Source: an uncultured Bacilli bacterium
Lineage (GTDB): Bacteria; Bacillota_I; Bacilli_A; RFN20; CAG-826
DNA length: 36,895 bases
Assembly (NCBI GenBank): GCA_905236085.1
Contig: CAJOOD010000015.1
Span: forward strand, 1 to 36,895
Direction of reading: 5' to 3'
The notes under the pieces are model-generated. The model was not told the origin of the DNA and did no database searches. It worked only from the letters and a program-made list of their open reading frames with translations. Numbering within the stretch: the first letter of the stretch is position 1; each line of letters starts with the position of its first letter. Position numbers and translations under genes: made by a program. Shown here one piece after another: positions 7,885-16,356 of the stretch.

Positions 7885-10800
7885 ATGGGAAATTTATTTA
7901 AGAGATTATCATCCAATTTATTAGATTTAGGCTTAAGAAATAAATTATTAAATTTCAAAGAGCAAAAGCTTAGATTTATTAAAATAATCGATCCTAATAT
8001 CGATAATATTTTCTCATGGATTACCTCTAATAAAGCTTTATATTTTAAAGTCTCACAATTAGAGATAAATGAAGATCCTAATCATGATTATAGTCAAACT
8101 TATCTAGCAAATTATCATGAGAAATTAAATAAATACGATATCAGCGCCTATAAGAAGCATGAGAAATTATTATATATCTTAAAGAATCTAAAGAAATTTA
8201 ATGATTCTGCTTTATTAGAAAGAGGAATTAATATCTTATATCTCGCTTTAAATTTTATGGTTTGGGAGGATATTGATAATCCAAAAACCCCTCTAAAGTC
8301 CCCTCTTTTATTAATTCCTGTTAATTTATCCTACGATAAGAATCTACAAAAATATTATTTAAGAATGGTCTCAGACGAGGTGATAGTCAACCCAGTTTTA
8401 AAAGCTAAATTACAATTATCATATTCTCTTGATTTACCTGAATATGATAATGATAAAGATGATAATATCTCATATATCAATAAAATTAATCGCATAATTA
8501 AAATGAAAAACTGGAGTCTTTTAAATGAGATATATTTAGGTGTATTCTCATTTGAAAAATTAACCATGTATCAAGACTTAAAAGAAAATGAAAATAAGAT
8601 GGAATCATCTTCTTTAATAAGAGCCTTATATAACGGAGAAAGTGGGATAATATTTAATAATGAATTTAATGGAAAAGATTTCTTTAAAAATTCTTTAGAT
8701 GTTACCTCTTTACACAATGTAGTCGATGCTGATTCATCACAACTAGAAGCTATAGCCAAAGCCAAAAATGGTGATTCTTTTGTCATTCAAGGCCCTCCAG
8801 GAACTGGGAAATCACAAACTATTACTAATATTATTTCTGAGATGATATATCAAGGAAAAAGAGTATTGTTCGTATCAGAAAAACTCGCCGCTTTAAATAT
8901 TGTTTATAGTAATTTAAAAAAAGCCAAATTAGATGACTTTATCATGAAAATTCATAGCGATAAGGAGAATAAAAAGAATTTTGTTTATGAATTATATCGC
9001 TCATATAAAGCTGCGAAATATATTTCTTCAAATAGAGAAAAGAAATTAGAAGCTTTATTAACTAATAAGGAAGAATTAGATAATTATGATAAAGCTATAC
9101 ATAGATATATCCCTAAATTAGAGATGGATGTTTATTCCTTAATATCTAAGATGTATGAATCGAAAATTCATCTTGATAATTATGAAGATAAAAAATTATT
9201 ATCTTTAACTAATAATGATTTAAAGGCGCGTCTTGATGCTTTACATAATTTTGCTAATTATCCCACTAAGGTTAGAGATGATTATTGGAATTATGCATGG
9301 TATGGTTTTAAAGGCGATAAGCATAATACCTTATTTGAAGATAATATCATTATCAAGATTAAGGAATATTATTATTTTGTTAATACTTTAAAATTCTTCA
9401 AAGACAAGATTAATACATTTTTAGATATTGATTTATCTACCTATAATAAAATTGATAAGAGTCTTGAGTTATTAAAAACCATTAAAAAAATGCCATTTAT
9501 AGCTAAGGATATTTACCGCAAGGAAAGGCTCAATTTCTATAAAAAAACCTTAGAAATAATATATTTTCACTTAAAAAGATGCTTAGAAACCAGAGCCCAT
9601 ATCGAAAGCCTTTATTATGATGATATCTATTTATTAGACATCGAAAGATTAAATAATGATTTTCATAATAAATATAAAACTCATTTCCGTTTCTTTAATT
9701 CATCTTATCGCAAAGACATGAAAATGATTAAGATGTCTCTTAGAAACAAAGACAACAAATTAAATTATGAATCCGTGAAAGATTTAATTTCTAAGGTCTA
9801 TTTATTCTTGAGTGATAAATGTGTATTAGATCTAGCTTATCAAGATTTAGATTTCTTAAAAGATAATAATCTCAACTTTGAAAAATACTCCTTAGAGGAG
9901 ATTAAACGTGTATTAGATCTATTAACTGATATATCTAATAATTATGACGCTGATATTAATTATTTAGAAAAATATGATTATTCGCATTATCAAGAATTAA
10001 ATAAATATATTGATATCATACTTAACACTATGAATGATAAAGATAAGCATGAAAGACTTTATAATTATTTTGAAGTGTCAATTATTAATTTCAAAAATGG
10101 CTTAATAGATGAAGTAGTTCCTTATGTTTATAATTTAATCAAACATGAAGGTGAAGTTGATGATTACTCTAGATTCTATTTATACATGCAAGAATTTGAA
10201 AAATTAGGCATCTTAGATTTTTATAAAACTGCGATTAATAACGGAGTCAAGAAAAGTGAATTATTAGATGCTTTTTCCTATATCTTTTATAAGGAACATT
10301 TTAAAAATATCTATCTAACCAGCGCCGATTTGCGGGGTTTTGATGATGATAAACTGAATAATATCCATGAAGCATATAAGAAATTAGATACGGAATTATT
10401 CGATTTAAATCAAAAAGAAATCAAGGCGGAATTGTTTAAAAAAGTCTTAGATAAATCTAATAAAAATGAGGCTTCTAATCGCGCTATAATTAAGGAATTC
10501 TCTTTAATTGAACATGAAGCCAATAAGAAAAGACAGATAAAACCGATTAGAACATTATTTAAAGAAGCTTCTAATGCGATTAGATATATTAAGCCTTGTT
10601 TATTGATGTCACCTTTAAGTGTTGCAACTTATTTAGAATACGACGAGAATTTATTTGATGTTCTCATCTTTGATGAAGCTTCACAAATTTTCCCTTGGGA
10701 CGCTATTGGATCCATTGCAAGAAGCAAACAAATAATTGTCTCTGGCGACTCTAAGCAAATGCCACCATCTAATTTCTTCCAGACATCTAATATTGTTTAT

Positions 10801-12804
10801 GACGATGAATATTTAGACGAGGAAGAAGAAAATATAAATGATTATGAATCGATATTAGATTTAGCCACCGCAGTCTTACCTGATTCATCTTTAAATTGGC
10901 ATTATAGAAGTAGAAATGAATCATTGATCACTTTTTCTAATCATCATTTCTACGATGATAAATTAATCACTTTTCCATCATCTTTAATAAATAATTCCGA
11001 TTTTGGCTTGGATTTTGAATATGTTAGTAACGGAACATTTATAAATAGAATTAATTATGAAGAAGGCTTAAAAGTAGTGGATATGATTTATGAGCATTAT
11101 AAAAATCATCCCGAAAGATCTCTAGGAGTGGTGGCCTTTTCTATTTCCCAACAGCAATTAATCGAGGACTTATTGGACGTAAAAAGGAAGATAGATGATC
11201 GCTATGCTCCATATTTTAATCAGGAAATAAAAGAGCCTTTCTTTATTAAGAATTTAGAAACTGTGCAAGGGGATGAAAGGGATACCATAATATTTTCTAT
11301 TGGCTACGCTAAAGATAATAATGGAATATTAAAACACAATTTCGGTCCATTGAATAGAAAAGGCGGAGAAAGAAGATTAAATGTCGCTATTACAAGAGCG
11401 AAATATAATGTTAAAGTTGTTTCTTCGATTCGTGGGATGGATATAGATTTATCTAAAACAAATTCTTTAGGAGCCTCTTTATTAAAATCATATTTAGAAG
11501 CTGCAGAAAAGGGTGTTAACATTACCTCTAGTATGACTAGAGAAAATAACATAACTTTTGCCTTAGAAGAAGATATTAAAAAATATATTAAATCTTTAAA
11601 TTATGATGTTGATACTAAGGTTGGATATTCTGATTATCGTATCGATTTATGTGTCAAACATCCAAAATACAATAATTATGTTTTAGCTATTGAATGTGAT
11701 GGTGAAAATTATCACAAAAATAAGAATACAAGAGATAGAGAGCGACTAAGAGAAAACATCTTAGGAAGATTAGGATGGAAATATCATCGCATTTATTCCT
11801 TAGATTGGCTTTTAAATAACAATATAGCCAAAGCAAAATTAGTAAGCATCATCAATAGAGCTATCAATGATTATGATGATTTAATCGCTCAAATGAATCC
11901 TGTTAAAGTTATCAGTAATAATGTGGTGAATTATAATGATGGTGATAATCTTTTCTATGACGAATTAACATATAAAGAAAGATATCTTATCGATCAATTA
12001 AATGATGATATTAATAATCTAAATTATCGATTCATTAGATATAATAACACTGATAATTATGGCTATTGTTATGAGCAAGATATCAATAATAAAATAAATG
12101 ATTATTGGTTCTATTTCTCGAAAAATAATGGCGATTTGCTATTTAATTACATATTAAATCCTGGCGCAAATAGGATTAAATATGAAGGAATTAAAGTGGA
12201 TTTAGATGATACAAAGAGCATTTCTTACACCATTAAAAGTTTAATTAAAGATAGATTTGGTTTTAAAATCAATAAGAATAGAATAAGCATTAAAAATACG
12301 AGTGTCTTACCTAATCTATCATTAAAATTGTATGAGAATATAGTTAAGGAAATCAAAGGTATACCATATAACGCCGAATATAAGCAAAACAAGGTTATTA
12401 AGGATGTTGTTAACTATTTGTATGATGACATTATTAATTATGCGATATCTAGAAGATTATTTAAGAGTAAAGATGATTTCTATAAAAACAAAAATACGAA
12501 AATAGTATCTTATAATTTCCATGGAATTATCTTTGATTTTGATAATTTAAACCCCTCAATTGCCAAAACCATATACGACTATTATAAAGCTAACGCTTTG
12601 ATTAACGTGGTGAGACATTATGAGAATATGTTTTCTGAAACCATCATTATCAATCAAAAAGTGGTAATGGAAGATTTTAAAAACCTTATCGCTATTAATG
12701 ATGTTAATTTCTCTAGAGCTTCGGGCATGAATGATAATTTCCAAGATGTTCCTAATTTGCTATTAATCGACAAACTTAAATCATTTATTCCAGTAGAAAA
12801 TTAA
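7885..12804 (+). CDS. DUF4011-type SF1 helicase fused to a PD-(D/E)xK nuclease (COG1112-like)
   Basis: 1639 residues. The N-terminus carries the DUF4011 hallmark NLLDLGLRNKLLNF. Helicase motifs: Walker A GPPGTGKS at 303-310, Walker B DEASQ at 930-934, motif III SGDSKQMPPS, LNWHYRSRNES, motif V TVQGDERD and motif VI NVAITRA at 1166-1172. About 620 residues lie between Walker A and B, rich in Lys/Asn/Tyr and probably helical. A restriction-type nuclease of the MTES_1575/DUF559 (Vsr-like) kind follows: D1254, E1270-C-D1272, then YHKNKNTRDRERLRE and LGWKYHRIYSLDW. The last 330 residues are unrecognised. Relatives are SF1 DNA/RNA helicases found in defence islands. AAGGAAAG precedes the ATG. It is the last gene of the accessory operon and probably its effector. 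By eye it is AT-richer, with more A/T-ending codons, than the flanking housekeeping genes. Confidence 0.88.
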   Translation: MGNLFKRLSSNLLDLGLRNKLLNFKEQKLRFIKIIDPNIDNIFSWITSNKALYFKVSQLEINEDPNHDYSQTYLANYHEKLNKYDISAYKKHEKLLYILKNLKKFNDSALLERGINILYLALNFMVWEDIDNPKTPLKSPLLLIPVNLSYDKNLQKYYLRMVSDEVIVNPVLKAKLQLSYSLDLPEYDNDKDDNISYINKINRIIKMKNWSLLNEIYLGVFSFEKLTMYQDLKENENKMESSSLIRALYNGESGIIFNNEFNGKDFFKNSLDVTSLHNVVDADSSQLEAIAKAKNGDSFVIQGPPGTGKSQTITNIISEMIYQGKRVLFVSEKLAALNIVYSNLKKAKLDDFIMKIHSDKENKKNFVYELYRSYKAAKYISSNREKKLEALLTNKEELDNYDKAIHRYIPKLEMDVYSLISKMYESKIHLDNYEDKKLLSLTNNDLKARLDALHNFANYPTKVRDDYWNYAWYGFKGDKHNTLFEDNIIIKIKEYYYFVNTLKFFKDKINTFLDIDLSTYNKIDKSLELLKTIKKMPFIAKDIYRKERLNFYKKTLEIIYFHLKRCLETRAHIESLYYDDIYLLDIERLNNDFHNKYKTHFRFFNSSYRKDMKMIKMSLRNKDNKLNYESVKDLISKVYLFLSDKCVLDLAYQDLDFLKDNNLNFEKYSLEEIKRVLDLLTDISNNYDADINYLEKYDYSHYQELNKYIDIILNTMNDKDKHERLYNYFEVSIINFKNGLIDEVVPYVYNLIKHEGEVDDYSRFYLYMQEFEKLGILDFYKTAINNGVKKSELLDAFSYIFYKEHFKNIYLTSADLRGFDDDKLNNIHEAYKKLDTELFDLNQKEIKAELFKKVLDKSNKNEASNRAIIKEFSLIEHEANKKRQIKPIRTLFKEASNAIRYIKPCLLMSPLSVATYLEYDENLFDVLIFDEASQIFPWDAIGSIARSKQIIVSGDSKQMPPSNFFQTSNIVYDDEYLDEEEENINDYESILDLATAVLPDSSLNWHYRSRNESLITFSNHHFYDDKLITFPSSLINNSDFGLDFEYVSNGTFINRINYEEGLKVVDMIYEHYKNHPERSLGVVAFSISQQQLIEDLLDVKRKIDDRYAPYFNQEIKEPFFIKNLETVQGDERDTIIFSIGYAKDNNGILKHNFGPLNRKGGERRLNVAITRAKYNVKVVSSIRGMDIDLSKTNSLGASLLKSYLEAAEKGVNITSSMTRENNITFALEEDIKKYIKSLNYDVDTKVGYSDYRIDLCVKHPKYNNYVLAIECDGENYHKNKNTRDRERLRENILGRLGWKYHRIYSLDWLLNNNIAKAKLVSIINRAINDYDDLIAQMNPVKVISNNVVNYNDGDNLFYDELTYKERYLIDQLNDDINNLNYRFIRYNNTDNYGYCYEQDINNKINDYWFYFSKNNGDLLFNYILNPGANRIKYEGIKVDLDDTKSISYTIKSLIKDRFGFKINKNRISIKNTSVLPNLSLKLYENIVKEIKGIPYNAEYKQNKVIKDVVNYLYDDIINYAISRRLFKSKDDFYKNKNTKIVSYNFHGIIFDFDNLNPSIAKTIYDYYKANALINVVRHYENMFSETIIINQKVVMEDFKNLIAINDVNFSRASGMNDNFQDVPNLLLIDKLKSFIPVEN

Positions 12805-12813
12805 GCATATTAC

Positions 12814-12842
12814 TTTATTAAAAGTAGTCTCTAGGTTATACT
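12814..12842 (+). promoter_or_regulatory. Putative pepC promoter
   Basis: -10 TATACT at 12837-12842 and a weak -35 TTTATT at 12814-12819, 17 bases apart, in the 60-base gap between the helicase and pepC. The strong ribosome binding site TTAGGAGGT follows at 12851-12859. The gap also holds a small TACTTT/AAAGTA stem without a T-run, so readthrough from the accessory operon cannot be excluded. Confidence 0.4.
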
Positions 12843-12864
12843 ATACTAACTTAGGAGGTTAATT

Positions 12865-14202
12865 ATGCTTAACAAAACAAATGTAGAATTAGAAAGATTA
12901 GAAAAACTAAATAAAAAATATCTTAAGGATGATAAAAATACTGTCCTACGTCATGCTTTAAGCAACGCTGCTTATAGCGATGTCTTGCATGTCTTAGAAG
13001 AAGAAAACAATATTGAACAAAAATTCTCTATTGAAAATAAAGTATTACCTATCACCAACCAAAAACAATCAGGAAGATGCTGGATTTTTGCGGCCTTAAA
13101 TGTCTTAAGAGAGATAGTGGCCAAAGAATTAAAATTAACCGATTTTGAATTATCACAAAACTATATTGCTTTTTATGACAAATTAGAAAAAGTTAATTAT
13201 GCGCTTAATAGTGTGATTGAATTAATTGATAAAGAGCACGATGATCGAGAATTGATGTTTGTTCTTCAAACCGGTATTAATGATGGTGGACAATGGGATA
13301 TGTTTACTAACATCGTTAGAAAATATGGCATTGTTCCAAAGCAAGCTTTTAAAGAAACTTGGGCCTCATCTCATACTAGAGAAATTGATTCTTTATTAAA
13401 TTCTGTGGTAAGAAAATTTGCCGCGGACGTCCACAAATTATATGTCGATAATAAGACGGACGAAATCAATAAATTAAAAGACGAAATCATGGATAAAGTT
13501 TATACCTTGATGTGTTCATCTTTTGGGGTTCCTCCAAAGAAATTTAATTTTGATTATGTGGATAAAGACGGAAAATATCACGTTTTAAACAATCAAACTC
13601 CTTTAGGATTCTTTAATAAATTTGTTGGCGATAAGATTAATGATTATGTTTCTATTATTCACGCTCCAACAAAAGATAAAGAATATGGTAAGAGATATAC
13701 CATTCGCTTATTAGGCAATGTTGAAGAAGGACATAAAGTTATTCACCTTAATTTGCCGATGGAAAGAATTAAAGAATTATGTATTAAAACCTTAGAAAAC
13801 GGCGAATTAGTGTGGTTTGGTAGCGATGTAGGTTTCTATGGTAACCGTACCTTAGGTGCTTGGGATGATAAATTATTTGACTACGAATCCGCATTTGGAC
13901 TAGATTTAAAATTCGACAAGGCTGATATGCTAGATTATCATGCTTCCGCGATGAACCACGCTATGGTTATTGTTGGTGTTAATGTTCAAAAAGGCCAAGA
14001 AAATAAATGGAAAATTCAAAATTCTTGGGGTGTTGATTCTGGTGAAAAGGGTTTCTATGTCATGTCTAATAGTTGGTTTGATAGATTTGTTTATCAAGCT
14101 GTCATTGATAAGAAATATCTTTCTAGTGAAGAATTAAAAGCTTTAGAAGCTGAACCAATCGTGGTTCCTCCATGGGATCCAATGGGCACTCTCGCGGATT
14201 AA
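12865..14202 (+). CDS. pepC: Aminopeptidase C (bleomycin hydrolase family, peptidase C1B)
   Basis: 445 residues, the full usual length for PepC. The papain-like catalytic residues are C72 in QSGRCW, H365 in AMNHAM and N386 in IQNSWG. The C-terminus PPWDPMGTLAD is typical of the family, whose C-terminal tail reaches into the active site of the hexameric barrel and makes it an aminopeptidase. It works in the cytoplasm, trimming peptides to amino acids. Led by its own TTAGGAGGT and probably its own promoter, it is a housekeeping gene rather than part of the operon before it. Ends at a shared bidirectional terminator with the tetR gene. Confidence 0.95.
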   Translation: MLNKTNVELERLEKLNKKYLKDDKNTVLRHALSNAAYSDVLHVLEEENNIEQKFSIENKVLPITNQKQSGRCWIFAALNVLREIVAKELKLTDFELSQNYIAFYDKLEKVNYALNSVIELIDKEHDDRELMFVLQTGINDGGQWDMFTNIVRKYGIVPKQAFKETWASSHTREIDSLLNSVVRKFAADVHKLYVDNKTDEINKLKDEIMDKVYTLMCSSFGVPPKKFNFDYVDKDGKYHVLNNQTPLGFFNKFVGDKINDYVSIIHAPTKDKEYGKRYTIRLLGNVEEGHKVIHLNLPMERIKELCIKTLENGELVWFGSDVGFYGNRTLGAWDDKLFDYESAFGLDLKFDKADMLDYHASAMNHAMVIVGVNVQKGQENKWKIQNSWGVDSGEKGFYVMSNSWFDRFVYQAVIDKKYLSSEELKALEAEPIVVPPWDPMGTLAD

Positions 14203-14224
14203 TGTTTGCATCGATTATTAAAAT

Positions 14225-14252
14225 AAAAATATAGGCTCAGCCTATATTTTTT
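14225..14252. terminator. Bidirectional terminator between pepC and tetR
   Basis: A near-perfect palindrome: 14225-14236 pairs with 14240-14251 (12 bp) around a three-base loop TCA. T-rich on the right for pepC and A-rich on the left for the opposite direction. The loop is, on the minus strand, the TGA stop codon of the tetR gene. Confidence 0.85.
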
Positions 14253-14785
14253 ATTAATGATAATGAATAATCTTTTATTTCATCAAGTGACAATTTAGAT
14301 TTTTTCCCAAAATAATCTAGATATAAAGATGTTATTCCGGAAATTAAGATAATTATATGAGTTTCTTTCTCTTTATTTATATTTGGATTAACAATAGTAA
14401 TCTTATCAACATCTTGATATAAATTCTTTTTAAAACTGGTGTATATGAGATGTGGACTATTTTTAACCACTTTGGAAATAAATTCTTCATTTTTCTTCAT
14501 CTCTTCATTGAAATTTAATAAGAAAGTTTCTAAAGCATTTTCTTCTAATTTAGCGGAATCCCAGATATCCGCTACAGTTTTAATGACATCGTTTTCTATA
14601 TCTTTAGCAACATCCATCACATTATTATAGTGTCGATAAAATGTGGTTCTAGAAACTTTAGATAGCTCTGCTAATTCAGTTATAGATATATCTGTTATTT
14701 TTTCATTATTTGCTAAGAGGCTTAATAAATTTTCTTTTATAGCCAGTTTAGACCTAATCGCTGTTTTGTTTTCTTTTTTGCTCAT
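14237..14785 (-). CDS. TetR/AcrR-family transcriptional regulator
   Basis: 182 residues. The N-terminal helix-turn-helix is clear (ISITELAELSKVSRTTFYRHY), the standard TetR DNA-binding domain. The C-terminal ligand/dimerisation domain is helical and not assignable to a ligand. AAGGAT lies just upstream of the ATG. It is divergent from tldD with a 167-base gap containing a palindrome, so it may control itself, tldD-tldE, or both. The stop codon sits in the loop of the shared terminator with pepC. Confidence 0.88.
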   Translation of the reverse strand: MSKKENKTAIRSKLAIKENLLSLLANNEKITDISITELAELSKVSRTTFYRHYNNVMDVAKDIENDVIKTVADIWDSAKLEENALETFLLNFNEEMKKNEEFISKVVKNSPHLIYTSFKKNLYQDVDKITIVNPNINKEKETHIIILISGITSLYLDYFGKKSKLSLDEIKDYSLSLIKNIG

Positions 14786-14805
14786 TTTTCTAATCCTTGC
14801 TATTT

Positions 14806-14833
14806 ATTGTAGATAAATGCTCAAAAAGTGCAA
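14806..14833 (-). promoter_or_regulatory. Promoter of the tetR gene
   Basis: On the minus strand, -35 TTGCAC (plus 14828-14833), 16-base spacer, -10 TACAAT (plus 14806-14811). It lies about 20 bases upstream of the tetR ATG. Confidence 0.5.
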
Positions 14834-14858
14834 CAAAAAAAGAATTTCGACTTTTTAA

Positions 14859-14877
14859 AACTTAAAATTAGTAAGTT
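14859..14877. promoter_or_regulatory. Inverted repeat, candidate TetR operator
   Basis: AACTTA (14859-14864) and TAAGTT (14872-14877) form a perfect 6+6 inverted repeat with a 7-base spacer. It lies between the divergent tetR and tldD promoters, upstream of both -35 regions. Size and symmetry suit a TetR-family dimer; binding is inferred only. Confidence 0.4.
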
Positions 14878-14901
14878 CTATACAAATAAAATGCAATTAT
14901 C

Positions 14902-14930
14902 TTTTTTATTTACACTTTTACATTTATAAT
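14902..14930 (+). promoter_or_regulatory. Putative tldD promoter
   Basis: A perfect TATAAT at 14925-14930 precedes tldD. The region 17 bases upstream is a T-run (14902-14907) rather than a real -35, so the promoter may need an activator or rely on the AT-rich upstream sequence. The ribosome binding site AGGAGGT lies at 14943-14949. Confidence 0.4.
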
Positions 14931-14952
14931 ATTAAAAAACATAGGAGGTATT

Positions 14953-16356
14953 ATGGGATTTTCTAAATATTTAGATTCTAAAAGAAAACTATTAAAAGAA
15001 TTAGTTTTAGAATTAAGAAAAGAATATAAATACGTATCTATTTTAGGCAGTGATTCTAAATCATTAAGAATATCCGCGGATAAAAGAACTTCTAATATTA
15101 CTGATGGAAGTGATAATGATGTTGGATTTGTTATCAAGATGAGTAATGGTAGAGGCTTCTTTGAATATTCCTTGGATGATATTGATGGTGATATGAAAGC
15201 ACTAGCTAAAAAGATATTAGATTCATTATCAATCAATGATGAATTAAAAGATAAAATGATTGTTTCAAGAGAAATCAAAGATGAAGAATTTAAAAAAGAT
15301 TTCTTGAGAGAAAACGATTTTGATCAATACAGTGCAAAAGATTTATTAAAATCTGTTATTGAAGTTAAAGATCTATTATTAAAAGAAGAACCAAATTTAT
15401 TAAATGCAACAGCGGTAATAATGACACAAAATATCAATAAAATATTTGTTACCGAGCATAAAGAAATGTCTCAGCATTATACATGGGCTAATGGCATAGT
15501 TTTTGTCTATTATTCTGAAGGTGAGAAGATGGTTTCCGCAAGAGATGTCGTCTATTCCAACCAATTAAAGGACATCATCAATGACTTGCCAACTAAGGTA
15601 AAACCCGTAATCGAAAAGGCAAAACATTTAGTCCACGCAAAAGCGATAGTTCCGGGTGTCTATGATGTCATTACTGATTCTAGTATTACCGGCCTTATTG
15701 CTCATGAAGCATTTGGTCATGGATTAGAGATGGACCAATTTGTTAAAGATAGAGCCGTAGCAAAAGATTATATGGGAAAATATGTAGCTTCTAATATAAC
15801 TTCTATGAAAGATGGGGCAGCATCTACTTTCTCTGTGGCTTCTTACTTCTTTGATGATGATGGTGTTTTGGCGCAAGATACTCAACTTATTAAAGATGGT
15901 ATCTTGGTAGGCGGAATGTGTGATTTAGTTTCTGCTTCGCAATTAAATGCTCACGCAACTGGAAATGGAAGAAGACAAGCTCATGACCACAAAGCTTATA
16001 CAAGAATGACCAACACCTTTATTGAAAAAGGAAATGATAAATTAGAAGATATGATTAAATCCATAAAGCATGGATATATGCTGTTTGAGACTAATAATGG
16101 CATGGAAGATCCTAAGAATTGGGCCATACAATGTGTTTGCGAATATGGAATTGAAATTATCGATGGTAAATTAACTGATAATTATGTCTCTCCAGTCGTG
16201 ATGTCAGGCTATGTTCCAGATTTATTAAAGTCGATATCGATGATTTCTGATGATTTTAAGATTATTGGCTCTGGTAGCTGTGGAAAAGGCTATAAGGAAT
16301 GGGTCCATGTTTCCGATGGCGGACCTTGTTTAAAAGCGAGGGTGAAATTATCATGA
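14953..16356 (+). CDS. tldD: TldD metallopeptidase subunit
   Basis: 467 residues, normal TldD length. The zinc-binding HExxxH motif is H251-E252-AFG-H256, followed by GLEMDQ as in known TldD proteins. TldD forms a heterodimer with TldE/PmbA that cleaves unfolded peptides inside its cavity; in E. coli it matures microcin B17 and degrades the CcdA antitoxin. The stop overlaps the tldE start (ATGA), so the subunits are made together. A TetR regulator is divergent upstream. AGGAGGT lies a few bases before the ATG. No RiPP precursor gene is seen nearby, so a general peptide-processing role is likelier here. Confidence 0.93.
   Translation: MGFSKYLDSKRKLLKELVLELRKEYKYVSILGSDSKSLRISADKRTSNITDGSDNDVGFVIKMSNGRGFFEYSLDDIDGDMKALAKKILDSLSINDELKDKMIVSREIKDEEFKKDFLRENDFDQYSAKDLLKSVIEVKDLLLKEEPNLLNATAVIMTQNINKIFVTEHKEMSQHYTWANGIVFVYYSEGEKMVSARDVVYSNQLKDIINDLPTKVKPVIEKAKHLVHAKAIVPGVYDVITDSSITGLIAHEAFGHGLEMDQFVKDRAVAKDYMGKYVASNITSMKDGAASTFSVASYFFDDDGVLAQDTQLIKDGILVGGMCDLVSASQLNAHATGNGRRQAHDHKAYTRMTNTFIEKGNDKLEDMIKSIKHGYMLFETNNGMEDPKNWAIQCVCEYGIEIIDGKLTDNYVSPVVMSGYVPDLLKSISMISDDFKIIGSGSCGKGYKEWVHVSDGGPCLKARVKLS

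Noticed and set aside
12811..12826. TACTTT/AAAGTA stem after the helicase as a terminator
   Set aside because: Weak AT-only stem with no T-run behind it.
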